Assembly (NCBI GenBank): GCA_026693065.1 | Contig: JAPLNA010000027.1 | Span: 1 to 35,071 of the forward strand | Source of the DNA: Planctomycetota bacterium | Lineage (GTDB): Bacteria > Planctomycetota > Phycisphaerae > SM23-33 | Direction: 5' to 3' | DNA: 35,071 nt | Part shown: piece by piece, positions 1 to 8,414 of the stretch | Layout: each line of letters opens with the position of its first letter | How positions within the stretch are numbered: position 1 is the stretch's first letter | Notes under the pieces: generated by a model | Seen by the model: only the letters and a program-made list of their open reading frames with translations | What the model was told of the DNA's origin: nothing | Database searches by the model: none | Position numbers and translations under genes: made by a program

Positions 1-147
1 GACCCGCTCTTCCAGCCCGCCGACCATCAGGTAGCAGGCCCCCAAGGTGGACGAGCAGATCGCCAGCACGATGCCGATGATCGCCAGGCCGAGCTTCAGG
101 TGCTTGCCGCCGCAGTCGCCGTCGAGTTGTTCGGGTTGCCTTGTCAT
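1..147 (-). CDS. Small membrane protein, partial (cut by window edge)
   Basis: Forty-nine codons are visible from an ATG at 147; the frame stays open to the left edge, so the C-terminus is missing. The N-terminus is polar (MTRQPEQLDGDCGGKHLK) and is followed by one hydrophobic helix of about 22 residues (LGLAIIGIVLAICSSTLGACYL), giving a single predicted membrane segment. It starts one base after the TGA of the upstream head gene, so it is probably translationally coupled and part of the late head operon. I do not recognise the family. Small membrane proteins here in phage operons include holin-like and accessory proteins, but nothing in the sequence decides this. Confidence 0.6.
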   Translation of the reverse strand, partial: MTRQPEQLDGDCGGKHLKLGLAIIGIVLAICSSTLGACYLMVGGLEERV

Positions 148-148
148 G

Positions 149-517
149 TCAACTCACTCGCTTCGTGTGAATCCGCCACATGGTGTCGTCGCAGATCGAC
201 TGACAGACCGGTGAGTCCCCCGGAGCCATGACCTCGTAGACCCAGATGCCGCCCGACACCGTCTCTTCGATCTTGTCGCCCCGAGCCGGCGCGATCCGGT
301 CGCCGGCCAGCCGGAGATCGTCCTGGCAGACCAGCCAGTCGCGGCTCCGGTACTGGACGGTTGCCCCGTCGGCGCTGGTCAGTTCGAACTCCGTCTTGCC
401 GTCGGCGGCAGCGACCCCGACCGTCTGGTCGCCCCGCCGGTACACAACAGGGCTGGAGGCGTGGTCTCTGACCTCGCCCGCCAGCCACTGCTGCGATTGT
501 CGGAGGACGTTTACCAT
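149..517 (-). CDS. Phage head-completion/connector-type protein
   Basis: 122 residues. ATG at 517 is preceded by a GGTGAG-type ribosome site. No catalytic motif is visible. The sequence is mostly beta-type with a YRRGD segment near residue 26 and a GD-I-E-E-T...YEVMAPG segment near residues 80-100. This resembles small hypothetical proteins that follow the decoration gene in lambda-like prophages of diverse bacteria. Position after capsid and DUF2190 genes (lambda order B-C-D-E-FI-FII) suggests head completion or head-tail joining. That role is inferred from gene order and remembered family resemblance, not from a diagnostic motif. The next gene starts one base past its stop. Confidence 0.6.
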   Translation of the reverse strand: MVNVLRQSQQWLAGEVRDHASSPVVYRRGDQTVGVAAADGKTEFELTSADGATVQYRSRDWLVCQDDLRLAGDRIAPARGDKIEETVSGGIWVYEVMAPGDSPVCQSICDDTMWRIHTKRVS

Positions 518-556
518 GACGTTCTCACCAGCGGGCCGAGGCCCGGACTACAGGGG

Positions 557-1252
557 TTACACCGTCGCCAGCGTCACGCCGTCGTTGGCCATCACCCGCC
601 ACCGGAGGTTGGCCCCGACGTAGAGGGCCACCAGCGTCAGCAGGTCGCCCGCGGTGTCGAACGTGGCGGTGTTGTTGCCCGTCCCGTTGAGCCCGGTGGC
701 GCAGGTGATGACGCAGTTGCCCACCTTGGTCTTGAAGCCCAGAGCCAACACCTGCCCGGCCGCCGAGGGGGCGGCGAGGGTGCGGGTCTCGGCGCCGGCC
801 GTCACCAGGTCCACGTGGCCGCTCTGGGTCACGGGGATCGCCCCGCTGGCGCCCGGGTCGGCAACGACGTTGGTGTACTGGTTGTGAACCGTCAGGGCCG
901 GCACATCCGACAGCCGGACACGGACCGTGGTGGCGGTCTCGGCCGCGGCCAGGGCGGACACACCCATGTAGGTGTTGCCGGTGGACGTGGTGGTCGCGGC
1001 GCCCGTACCGGCCGTCCCGCCCAGCGGGTCGCCGTCGGCGTCCCAGTAGACGGCATTGCCGACGGCGATCGCCCCCGTGACCTTCACCACGTCGAAGAGA
1101 CCCTCGACGGTCAGGGATCCCAGGATGCTCGCCGCGATGGGCGTGGCATTGATGCCCACCGTGTTACCCAGGACGACTACCGAACCGGCCGCCACGGCGG
1201 ACCCGGGCGTGTAGTCGATCACTTCACCTTCTTGCACGTATGTCGCTTGCAT
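557..1252 (-). CDS. DUF2190-family capsid decoration/fibre protein
   Basis: 231 residues starting MQATYVQEGEVIDYTPGSAV. I chose the ATG at 1252 because GGAGAA sits at the right distance before it; an in-frame TTG at 1264 overlaps that ribosome site and is unlikely. The N-terminal 110 residues (repeated small beta elements, AGSVVVLGNTVGI, GSLTVEGLFDVVKVTGAIAVGNAVYWD) match the DUF2190 pattern, a family found next to major capsid genes and thought to decorate or cement the capsid. The C-terminal half (about 120-231) is Ala/Thr/Gly-rich and beta-like, perhaps a surface-exposed head fibre domain. It directly follows the capsid gene in the operon. Confidence 0.8.
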   Translation of the reverse strand: MQATYVQEGEVIDYTPGSAVAAGSVVVLGNTVGINATPIAASILGSLTVEGLFDVVKVTGAIAVGNAVYWDADGDPLGGTAGTGAATTTSTGNTYMGVSALAAAETATTVRVRLSDVPALTVHNQYTNVVADPGASGAIPVTQSGHVDLVTAGAETRTLAAPSAAGQVLALGFKTKVGNCVITCATGLNGTGNNTATFDTAGDLLTLVALYVGANLRWRVMANDGVTLATV

Positions 1253-1303
1253 GGTTTTCTCCAATGAACGCCAGAGACAGTTGTGGTTGCCTTAGCCCGA
1301 GGA

Positions 1304-3361
1304 TCACGCCTCGCCCTTGCTCTTGACGCCACCGCGGGCGTCCTGAAGGGCCACGCCGAAGTCATGGAACCCACGCATCTGGATGCCCAGCGTGTCGAAG
1401 TCCGCCTGGGCCGTTTCGATTGTGGGGGACTCCTGGCCGTTGATGAACGCCACCTCGATCACGGGCAGGTCGGCCGGGTCGCTCAGCAGATACCACGCCT
1501 TGGCCGAGTTGCCGGTGTACCGGCTGTTGGCCAGGTAGCGGCTGACCTCGGTGCGGAACTTGCCCTGGTGCGGGTTGGCCACCGGGTACTTCGTGGTGCT
1601 GGTGGTGTCGCGGATCTCCAGGCTCTTGTAGAGCATGGTCCCGATGGAACTGAGGGCCGTCGGTACGAGGACGATCGCCGGCATGATGCCGATAGGCTTG
1701 CCGTCGGCGTCCACCTGGTCCATGAAGGCCACCTCGGCCTTGGTCAACCCGTCGATGGACAGCGCCGTGTCGGTTCCGGTGAGGTAGTTCTTGTTGCCGG
1801 CGGTGAAGAACGAGCTGTTGGCCAGGAAAGTGGTCCAGAAGACATCGTTGATCTTCAGGCCGCTGCCGCGTCCCAGCTTCCGTGGGACGGTGGTGATGGC
1901 ACCCAGGTCGTCGTTGATGATGTCCCGGCGGTCCACCGAGAGCATCAGGCCGTAGGTGTCGGCCCGGTTGGTGTAGCTCTCGTTGCCCAGCGTCCCGTGC
2001 TTGAGCTCGCCGCCAGGGGCGACCAACTCGTACTGGTCGGTCCCGATCAGGCGATACGAAGTGACCGTCTTGAAGTCAGACACGTTCCGGACGGCGCAGA
2101 TGTTCCGCCAGGTCCGCTCGACGCTGAAGAAGCCCTCGAGCAGGAACTTGTTGGCGACGTTGGACAGGATGCCGCCGATGTCCACCGTGGACACCTCCGC
2201 CTGGATGTCCTGGCTGAAGGCGAACCGGAGCACCGAGCGGCTGTCCCGGAAGTTGCGGCCGGTGTAGCCGTTGGCCCAGGCCGCTTCCAGGAGCAGCTCC
2301 TGCAGGCCGATACCGCCCCGGAACCGCTTGCTGGCGGCGTCCAAGGTTTTCTCGTCGTACATCTTCTCCGCATCCCCCAGGCCGGCGGTGACCATGCACG
2401 CGGCCTCGAGGATCGTGCCGCTCAGGGAATTGTCCGGCACGTGGACCGCCGGGGCCTTGGGACGGGTGGTACGGAGAATCTCCAGTTCGGTCCGGTTGGC
2501 GTCCCAGCCGTCACGGATGGCCTGGGCGGCGATGCCCGGATGCTCATCCCCACAGATCTTCCGTACCGCGGCGATCCGCTCCTGCTCGGTGGCGACCTTG
2601 GCCCGCATGTCCATCACGGGGTCGGCGGCTGTCACGGTCGCCGGGGGCGCGACGGCCTGTACAGCGGGGGCAGCCCCGCCGGCATCCATTCCGGCGGGCG
2701 CCTGCCCATCGACCTTCGGGGCCTCCGTGCCCACACTGCCCTGGTCCTGCTTGTCGGTCTTGCTTTCGTCCATGAGTGGTTTCTCCTTGGCCGATGCTTT
2801 TGCCCCAAGAACGCTCACTGAGGTGTTGCCGTCGGCGCCTAAATCGACGAATGAGATTTCGCCCAGCGTCGACTTGCGCACGACGTTGATGGGCCCGTTG
2901 AATTCCTTGCCGTTCACGAGAACGGTCTGGTTCTCTCGCACGAAATCGAACTTCTCGATCCCCGCCCCGATGGAGGCCTGCCAGGGGAAGCCGTTCTTCG
3001 ACGACGCGACGACCTCCCGGGCCGCCATGGTGTCCCGCGATACGACGCCCGCGGCCAGCAGTCGGCCCTCCTGCACGCCGATCATGTCGGTGTGCCCCAC
3101 GCCGCTGTTGGCGTCATGCCCGAACCGAATGGGCCGCGACTGCGACGGGATGCTCAACCCGGCCAGATCGACGACCACTGGATACCGCCACCCGGTCAGA
3201 CGCATCGGGCCGCCGGTGTAGGCGACCATGCTGAACCGGGGCAGACGCACCGGGGCGCCCGGATCGCTTCCCTCGGCGGCGACGTCCGCCGGCAGGAATT
3301 CCAACTGGGCGGTCATTTCCAGCCGGTCAGGCGGCTTTGGGTTGTGGTTGCTGATCGTCAC
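1304..3361 (-). CDS. Prohead protease / major capsid protein fusion
   Basis: 685 residues. Residues about 40-180 look like an S78-type prohead protease: His82 in RFGHD, Ser130 in WQASIG and an acidic residue in GEISFVD near 168 fit the His-Ser-Glu arrangement. Residues about 197-290 are charged, Pro/Ala-rich and scaffold-like. From about 300 to 685 lies a Mu gpT/HK97-like major capsid region (SVERTWRNICAVRNVSDFK, KINDVFWTTFL, DARGG near the end). The start is GTG at 3361, preceded by AGGAAG at a 6-nt spacing and overlapping the portal gene by 35 nt. Protease, scaffold and capsid in one reading frame is known in phages, but here an internal start (see 2771) probably also makes scaffold-capsid alone. 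Confidence 0.88.
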   Translation of the reverse strand: MTISNHNPKPPDRLEMTAQLEFLPADVAAEGSDPGAPVRLPRFSMVAYTGGPMRLTGWRYPVVVDLAGLSIPSQSRPIRFGHDANSGVGHTDMIGVQEGRLLAAGVVSRDTMAAREVVASSKNGFPWQASIGAGIEKFDFVRENQTVLVNGKEFNGPINVVRKSTLGEISFVDLGADGNTSVSVLGAKASAKEKPLMDESKTDKQDQGSVGTEAPKVDGQAPAGMDAGGAAPAVQAVAPPATVTAADPVMDMRAKVATEQERIAAVRKICGDEHPGIAAQAIRDGWDANRTELEILRTTRPKAPAVHVPDNSLSGTILEAACMVTAGLGDAEKMYDEKTLDAASKRFRGGIGLQELLLEAAWANGYTGRNFRDSRSVLRFAFSQDIQAEVSTVDIGGILSNVANKFLLEGFFSVERTWRNICAVRNVSDFKTVTSYRLIGTDQYELVAPGGELKHGTLGNESYTNRADTYGLMLSVDRRDIINDDLGAITTVPRKLGRGSGLKINDVFWTTFLANSSFFTAGNKNYLTGTDTALSIDGLTKAEVAFMDQVDADGKPIGIMPAIVLVPTALSSIGTMLYKSLEIRDTTSTTKYPVANPHQGKFRTEVSRYLANSRYTGNSAKAWYLLSDPADLPVIEVAFINGQESPTIETAQADFDTLGIQMRGFHDFGVALQDARGGVKSKGEA
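2771..2787 (-). promoter_or_regulatory. Internal ribosome site and ATG inside the protease-capsid gene
   Basis: On the minus strand a consensus AAGGAG stands 9 nt before an in-frame ATG at 2773 (codon 197, MDESKTDKQ). It falls exactly between the protease domain and the scaffold-like/capsid part. Initiation here would give a 489-residue scaffold-capsid polypeptide lacking the protease, analogous to the lambda C/Nu3 nested start. This would let a few protease-bearing subunits co-assemble with many capsid subunits. Seen: the ribosome site and ATG. Inferred: its use. Confidence 0.6.
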
Positions 3362-4832
3362 TTTGGTCTTCCTTGACCTGTTGGGGTTTTCTTCCTGGGG
3401 CAGGGGCGGGGGCAGGCGTGGGTGTGGGTGTCGGCACTGCCTGCGAGACGGTGAGCCCGAGTTCCTTCATCAGGGCTACTTCCTTGGCACGCTGGCGAAG
3501 CTCGGTCTCCCAGTCCTTGCCCTGCCGGGCGTACTCGGAGGCGAGGGTCGTGGTGTTGTTCTCCAGACGCTGCTGCTGAGCGGAGGCTTCCTTCTGCGGG
3601 TCCACGTGCTCGTGGCCGTCCCAGAACCACTGGTGAGTCCAGTCCGTCAGCCCCGTCAGTTCCGGATACACCCTCATGGCCTCGGCCATCCAGGCGTCCA
3701 GGATCTGGTCCAGAACGATCGCTTCGATGTGCGACTGCTCGACCCGGATGCTCTTGTAGTAGGTCTGGTGATCCAGCCGCCCCGAGGAGTAGTTGTAGCC
3801 CGAGGAATTGCAGGCGGCGATGTTGTAGGGCATGTTGAGGCAGCGGGCGATCTCGTTGAGGATCTCCCGCTTGAACATGTCGTAGGTGGTCGTGGGCTGC
3901 TGTGCTTCCACCTGTCCGAGCCGCCAGCCGTCTGGCAGAACGGTGGCCATGCGTTTTTCCAGCGCCACCACGTCCATTGGCTCCAGCGATTGGGCCTCGC
4001 CGTTGGCGGGGGAATCGGTGAACAGCACGGCCGCGAAGTCGGCGGCGGTCTCGGCGGCCCCCAGCACCGCCAGGGTGTACCGCCGCAGTTGGGCGAACAG
4101 CGGGAGGGCCGGCATGATCTCCGGGATGCCGCGACGCTGGCCCGGCCGGTCGGCTCGGAACCAGTGGACCATGGAACCGGCGGGAATGACGTGATACTTC
4201 AGGGGCACGGTGTGCAGAAAGTCGCCGGGGTGATAGTCCAGGACATGGTACTGCTTGGGGTTGCCGTTCTCGTCCAGCACGATACCGTCCACGAACGTCG
4301 GCGTCGGCAGCCACATCATTGGGTTGGTGACCTGGTCGGCCTCGACGAGCTTGATGTCCAGCTTGACGGGGCAGTCCGGGTTGGTGTTCGTGACCAGCAT
4401 GGCGAAAGCCTCGCCATCCTGAGCCCGCGCCATTCGCATGGTGCGGAGCTTGCCGGACAGGTCGATCGCCTTGGCCCAGGCGGTGAACTCGCGTTCGATG
4501 ACCGCGTTGGCACCCTCGTTCTCCCCGTCCCCCAGGAGCATCTGAAGGCGAGGCCCCGTGCCGATCACGTCGTTGGCCAGCGTCAGGACGATCCCCCGGG
4601 CATACGAGTTGTTGGCTACCTCGTAACGGGCACGGTTGCGGAGGATGCGGCGGACCTCCGGACGGGCGGCGGCGTTGGCGGACAGGAAGTCGGCGTTCGC
4701 CCAGTGCCGCATGTTGTCGGGGGTTGTCTGGGCCGAGTCGAACTTGGCCGACACCTGGGATGCGGAACTGGCACGGACCACCGCGGGCATGCCGCGGGGC
4801 TTACCGGACTTGGTCTTGCGGAATGGCCACAT
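3327..4832 (-). CDS. Lambda-type phage portal protein
   Basis: 501 residues, close to lambda gpB (533). The portal forms the dodecameric ring at the capsid vertex through which DNA is packaged and to which terminase docks. Family features include NADFLSANAAARPEVRRILRNRARYEVANNSYARGIVLTLANDVIGTGP near residues 46-94, a long helical core, and a C-terminal Asn/Ser motif (CNSSGYNYSSGRLDH near 330). The C-terminus is a Pro/Ala/Thr low-complexity tail and then acidic/Gln-rich. ATG at 4832 lies one base after the TAG of the gpW-position gene. The gene overlaps the capsid start by 35 nt. Family assignment is firm. Confidence 0.93.
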   Translation of the reverse strand: MWPFRKTKSGKPRGMPAVVRASSASQVSAKFDSAQTTPDNMRHWANADFLSANAAARPEVRRILRNRARYEVANNSYARGIVLTLANDVIGTGPRLQMLLGDGENEGANAVIEREFTAWAKAIDLSGKLRTMRMARAQDGEAFAMLVTNTNPDCPVKLDIKLVEADQVTNPMMWLPTPTFVDGIVLDENGNPKQYHVLDYHPGDFLHTVPLKYHVIPAGSMVHWFRADRPGQRRGIPEIMPALPLFAQLRRYTLAVLGAAETAADFAAVLFTDSPANGEAQSLEPMDVVALEKRMATVLPDGWRLGQVEAQQPTTTYDMFKREILNEIARCLNMPYNIAACNSSGYNYSSGRLDHQTYYKSIRVEQSHIEAIVLDQILDAWMAEAMRVYPELTGLTDWTHQWFWDGHEHVDPQKEASAQQQRLENNTTTLASEYARQGKDWETELRQRAKEVALMKELGLTVSQAVPTPTPTPAPAPAPGRKPQQVKEDQSDDQQPQPKAA

Positions 4833-4833
4833 G

Positions 4834-5031
4834 CTAGATCGCCCCCGGTGGCGACAGCTTCACCAGTTTGATGCCCAACCCCTTGCCGCGGGAGGCCTTC
4901 TTGCTCTCCAGGTACTTGTCAGCGGCGATCTGGTCGGCCAGCGGGTGCTGCTCCATGGTGACGCCGTCGACGCTGGCCTTGGCGGGGCTCTGGGCGTTCT
5001 GGCTAATCGCGTTGTCGAGGGTGTCGGTCAA
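4834..5031 (-). CDS. Small gpW-position head protein
   Basis: 65 residues starting at TTG (5031) with an AGGGAG ribosome site 9 nt upstream; no ATG is available in frame before residue 26. It is basic near the C-terminus (KKASRGKGLGIKLVKL) and contains HPLADQIAADKYLESK, a pattern I associate with small proteins between terminase and portal genes. In lambda this slot is gpW (68 residues), which joins head to tail. Length and position fit, sequence similarity to gpW itself is not evident. The 39-bp repeat (5048-5086) ends 16 nt before its start. Confidence 0.65.
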   Translation of the reverse strand: MTDTLDNAISQNAQSPAKASVDGVTMEQHPLADQIAADKYLESKKASRGKGLGIKLVKLSPPGAI

Positions 5032-5047
5032 GCGGAGTCTCTCCCTT

Positions 5048-5086
5048 CACCCTCTTACTTCCGCAGGTCGGCCAAATGTGTCCCGC
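5048..5086 (-). repeat. 39-bp bipartite element, copy 1
   Basis: On the minus strand it reads GCGGGACACAT, an 11-nt variable spacer, then GCGGAAGTAAGAGGGTG. It lies in the 95-bp gap between the terminase stop and the gpW-position gene and points toward that gene, ending 16 nt before its TTG. Two other copies with identical arms and identical spacer length are at 21304-21342 and 25557-25595. Function unknown: candidates are a phage promoter or regulator site, or an mRNA leader element. Confidence 0.85.
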
Positions 5087-5126
5087 AGATTTTTCGGCCC
5101 GGGCGTTTTCCTGCATTCGGTGGTCG

Positions 5127-7446
5127 TCAGGGAGTTCTGTTGTGCTGGAGCCCCGAGAGTCGAAGGCGCTTTTGTGGCTGAGCGATGTGACCTTCAACGC
5201 CGGGCAGACCCGCGCCCTGGATCGAAGCCGCCACGGTGCATCCCACCAGGCAGTCCAGCCAGTGGTTGTCCTGCGCCGCCGCCCTGACCTTCCATTCCTC
5301 GACCGTCCGCCCTCGCGCCTCGACCGTCACGGGGTGCTCGGCCGTGAGGTGCTCGGCGAAGAGGCGGTGGTCGTCCGCCTTACGCCCGAACAGGGAAAGG
5401 CAGCCTTTGTCGCCCATGGCCACAGCCAGCCGGGCATGGACGAAGCTCTTCCAGTAGTTGGTGTCGATCAGCACGTATCGCACCTGCCGTCGGCCCTGGA
5501 CGTTGGGAATCCGCCAGTGTGCTCCGATGCGGTCGCCGCGTCTTCGCTTGTACTCGGAGAAGGGCTGGCTGGTGGCACCGATGTACTTGCCGTGGCTGGG
5601 CAGCAGGATGGCGCTATGGGAGCTCTGGCGGCAGAACTGGTACACCAGGTCCGTCGACTGGCCCCAGTTGGCGTCGATCAGGCAGCGGTCGATCTTGATC
5701 TCGGCCCCGTCCTCGCGTTTCCAGGACCGGCAGAGGTACTCACTCGTCAGGCTTTCGAGCCCGGCGTAGATGGCTCCCTCCACTCCTGCCTGCGGTGACA
5801 CCCGCTCCAACGTCCTGCGGGCGTCCCGCATGCGGCGAAACCCGCTCCAACGTCCTGCGGGCGTCCCGCAACGTGAAGTACTGCCGCTGCTGATCGGGCC
5901 ATGTGCCGTAGTCCACGACGTAACCGGTGAAGTCGTCCTCCCATGCCGTTACGACGTAGAACAGCAGCCGCGCCTGCACGTCGATGAACATCGTCAGGTG
6001 GCTGGCGCCCAGCGGAATCTGGCCGCGATTGTGGTTGTTGAGCTTGCCGGCGATCTCATCAGCGGTGAGGGTGGTTCCCGCCGCTTCCTCGACTAGCGGC
6101 TCATTCTGATATTCGGCGAAGAACGCGGCCTCGTCCCGGAGCTTGAGGTTCATCGCGTTCTGGATCGCCGACAGTTCGTCGTCGTTGTACCGCTCCGGCC
6201 AAGCGATCACCGCCCCGGAATCCATCTCCTCACGACTGGCCGCGTAGAAGTCCGTCGCTTCGCGTCCGTCACCATCGTTCCGCAGGCTGTCGGCCCGAAT
6301 CTCCGCGTACCGCGCCCAGAGCTTCTCATTGACCGGAAAGGCGTAGACCAGCTTGGTCCGCTCTCCCTGCCATTCGGGGTGCTTCTCTCGGTCCAGCATG
6401 TTGTCGGCCATGTCGCCAGGGCGGATGACCGTGCAGCACATCAGCCCGGCGATCTTCTTGCCCGGCCCGGCCATGCCCAGCACGTCGCCGGCCAGGATCG
6501 CCTCGCGGCGCTGGGATTGGCTGGGCGACCATGCCGACTCGGTCGTTTGCGGGTCATCGACCATGGCCAACTGGGGCCTGACCACCTGACCATCGGCCCG
6601 GGCATGGTTCTGGCCGCGGATGTCCGAGCCCTTCATGCCCGAGCATGAGATAACCACGCCGCTGGCGCGGCTACCGGCGATGGTGGGCATGACGATCTTG
6701 TCGGCGTTCCATTCGATGCGGGTCGGCTCGCCGTGATACCGCTGGCCCTTCTGGCGGTTGGTGATCCGTTCGAGGTTGCGGATCGGATGGGTAACCTCCG
6801 GCCAGTCCTCGTGCAACAGCGGATTGGTCTCCAGCCATGTCTTGATCGTCTCCAAGAGCTGGATGGCCCGATCGGCCGACGCGGCAATGAGACACACGAA
6901 GGGAGTCGCGCCCACCAGGGCGGCCCACAGGACGGCGGTCTGGCAGAGCACCGTCTTGCCGCTGCCGCGCGGCATGGCCATAGCGAACAGACCGCCGTTG
7001 AGGACCGCGCGTTCGATCTTGTCGATCACCCGGTGGTGATCCCGCGACCAGGGCAGGTAGAAGATCTCCGGGAAGTACGTCTCGCAGAAGAATCGGAAGT
7101 TGCCGGTTGCACGCGCCTTACGCTCCGGGTTCACGACGGCGGCCAGTTCGCCGATGTCCTGGCCGGCGCGGGCCAGTTCGGCATTCCGCGCCGCGGCGCG
7201 AGCCTTGGTGGCCTCATAGGCGGCTTTCGGATCAACCGGCCCAACGGCCAGGCGGCGCTCCAGTTCGTCCACCAGCCACGCCGCGTAGCGCAGCATGTCG
7301 ATGTGCCGACCGTCGCCGATGCGAAAGCCCGCCCGCATGCGGTGGCGATAGAGCTGACGTTCGCTGACGACTTCGCCCAGCGGGGTGGAGTTCAGCGCCC
7401 GCACCAGGTCGGAGGGCCGAAGATGGCGGGGGTCAGTTTTCGCCAT
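5127..7446 (-). pseudogene. Terminase large subunit, split by a 40-bp tandem duplication
   Basis: Packaging ATPase/nuclease. The 5' part (5740-7446, 568 codons) has an N-terminal helical region (1-90), Walker A PRGSGKT (159-165), Walker B QLAMVDDPQT (about 292-301) and the start of the nuclease domain (LTMFIDVQ near 500). It then leaves frame. The 3' part (5127-5831 frame) carries the rest of the nuclease, ending HWLDCLVGCTVAAS, typical of GpA-like terminases. The break is at two adjacent 40-bp copies (5791-5830 and 5831-5870, two mismatches); both encode RDARRTLERVSP in different frames. Removing one copy restores a protein of about 759 residues. The ATG at 7446 overlaps the upstream gene by 14 nt. 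Either a real disabling duplication or, less likely given the mismatches, an assembly error. Confidence 0.85.
5791..5870. repeat. 40-bp imperfect tandem duplication in terminase
   Basis: Copy A is 5791-5830 and copy B is 5831-5870. They agree at 38 of 40 positions, differing at 5796/5836 (t/c) and 5799/5839 (c/a). Because 40 is not a multiple of three, the duplication shifts the terminase frame. Confidence 0.95.
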
Positions 7447-7705
7447 CGGCGCTCGATACCTGCTGGACCAGCCAGGCCATGTAATGCATCAGGTTCATCC
7501 GTCCGTCAGCCGCCGTCGGCGCGCCCGCCTGGATGTGCCGACGTATGGTTTCGTCCGAGGCCAGTTTTGCGCCGGCCGCCGACAGCAGCCGGATCAACTG
7601 TTCGATCGTCAGCGCCGACGGGTTGACCGCCCCCGGGGCGCCGGCGGCCGGTTCGGTGGCCGGAACCGTTGGGGAATTCGTCGCAGAATCTTGGCTAGTC
7701 GCCAT
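7433..7705 (-). CDS. Probable terminase small subunit (Nu1-like)
   Basis: 90 residues from ATG at 7705. The first half is a Ser/Thr/Pro/Ala linker. The second half (LTIEQLIRLLSAAGAKLASDETIRRHIQAGAPTAADGRMNLMHYMAWLVQQV) is helical and resembles the winged-helix DNA-binding part of Nu1-type small terminases. The terminase large-subunit N-terminus has a related stretch (DGRHIDMLRYAAWLVDEL), so the two may share an origin. Location just upstream of, and overlapping by 14 nt with, the large subunit is the lambda Nu1-A arrangement. The ribosome site is weak (GGGGG about 10 nt upstream). An upstream extension of the frame runs into the divergent promoter region and is rejected. Confidence 0.6.
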   Translation of the reverse strand: MATSQDSATNSPTVPATEPAAGAPGAVNPSALTIEQLIRLLSAAGAKLASDETIRRHIQAGAPTAADGRMNLMHYMAWLVQQVSSADGEN

Positions 7706-7826
7706 AAGTGTTGACCCCCGCAAAGCCTGTGGCATGCAAGAACTTGCATGTTTTGGGCTGAATTGCCTTGGCGTTTTGGCAGAACCACGGCCTGATGTGA
7801 GCATGAACATACGAAAGGACAACGCG
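7706..7826. promoter_or_regulatory. Divergent control region with 18-bp palindrome
   Basis: This gap separates the leftward packaging genes from the rightward small-gene operon. At 7733-7750 it holds CATGCAAG-AA-CTTGCATG, two perfect 8-bp half-sites with a 2-nt centre, the form expected for a dimeric repressor or activator. The palindrome starts 27 nt upstream of the small-terminase ATG. A TTGACC at 7711-7716 could be a -35 box on the plus strand, but no convincing -10 box follows. Seen: the palindrome. Inferred: operator function. Confidence 0.6.
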
Positions 7827-8075
7827 ATGAAAACGACCAAGAACAACACGATCCAGATCGCCGGACACGAGAGACCGATTGCCGGGGTGACGGCCGAATG
7901 GCTGGACTCCCGGGGCCGCAACGGACGCCGGCACGTCGAGGTGCTCGGCTGGAAGCGGCTGGCCGCCCTGTACTACGCCAACAAGCCCGGCAGCGCCGTC
8001 CGCAAGAGCATCGAACGCGAGGCCCGTCGGTGCGGATACACGCCGCGGGTCATCCTTGCCATCAACGCCGAGTAG
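7827..8075 (+). CDS. Small phage protein of unknown function
   Basis: 82 residues (MKTTKNNTIQIAGHERPIAG...). ATG at 7827 is chosen because AAGGA lies 7 nt upstream; an in-frame ATG at 7803 lacks a ribosome site and overlaps this one. The product is basic, with GRNGRRHVEVLGWKRLAALYYANKPGS followed by a helix-rich tail (AVRKSIEREARRCGYTPRVILAINAE). I do not recognise it. First gene of a rightward run of six small genes with 10-50 nt gaps. Confidence 0.65.
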   Translation: MKTTKNNTIQIAGHERPIAGVTAEWLDSRGRNGRRHVEVLGWKRLAALYYANKPGSAVRKSIEREARRCGYTPRVILAINAE

Positions 8076-8105
8076 CCCAACACCACCCACGCGAAGGAGA
8101 ACGCC

Positions 8106-8378
8106 ATGAAAACGCTGCAGATAACCATCCAGGGAAACAACCGCGACGTCGAGGCCCGGATCACACGGGTCGGCGAGTACATCGAGATCACCGTGGTCAA
8201 GACGGTGACGGGCCGGTGGGGTTGCCGCGAGCGGATCGAGAAGACGCTCGTGGGCGCCGACGACCCGAAGGACCAGATGGTGCACGCGAAGATCCTGCAG
8301 GTCACCTTGGACGGCAACGTCGGGACGAACAGCGACGTGGCCGACTACCTGCGGGCGATCGAGCAGTTTGCCGACTGA
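8106..8378 (+). CDS. Small phage protein of unknown function
   Basis: 90 residues. AAGGAG lies 7 nt before the ATG. Mixed alpha/beta pattern: N-terminal strand LQITIQGN, ITRVGEYIEITVVKTV, then acidic helices to ADYLRAIEQFAD. No catalytic motif and no family recognised. It shares the operon and translation signals of its neighbours. Confidence 0.7.
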   Translation: MKTLQITIQGNNRDVEARITRVGEYIEITVVKTVTGRWGCRERIEKTLVGADDPKDQMVHAKILQVTLDGNVGTNSDVADYLRAIEQFAD

Positions 8379-8414
8379 CGCGCGGGCCGCCGGCCCGCAG
8401 AAACGGAGAGCATC

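Noticed and set aside
1283-4871. Long plus-strand frames of 512 and 547 codons opposite capsid and portal genes
   Set aside because: Composition is typical of antisense reading of GC-rich genes and no start signals or domains are visible; capsid and portal on the minus strand are certain.
5740-5870. Programmed ribosomal frameshifting in the terminase gene
   Set aside because: There is no slippery heptamer at the junction and the exact tandem duplication explains the frame change better.
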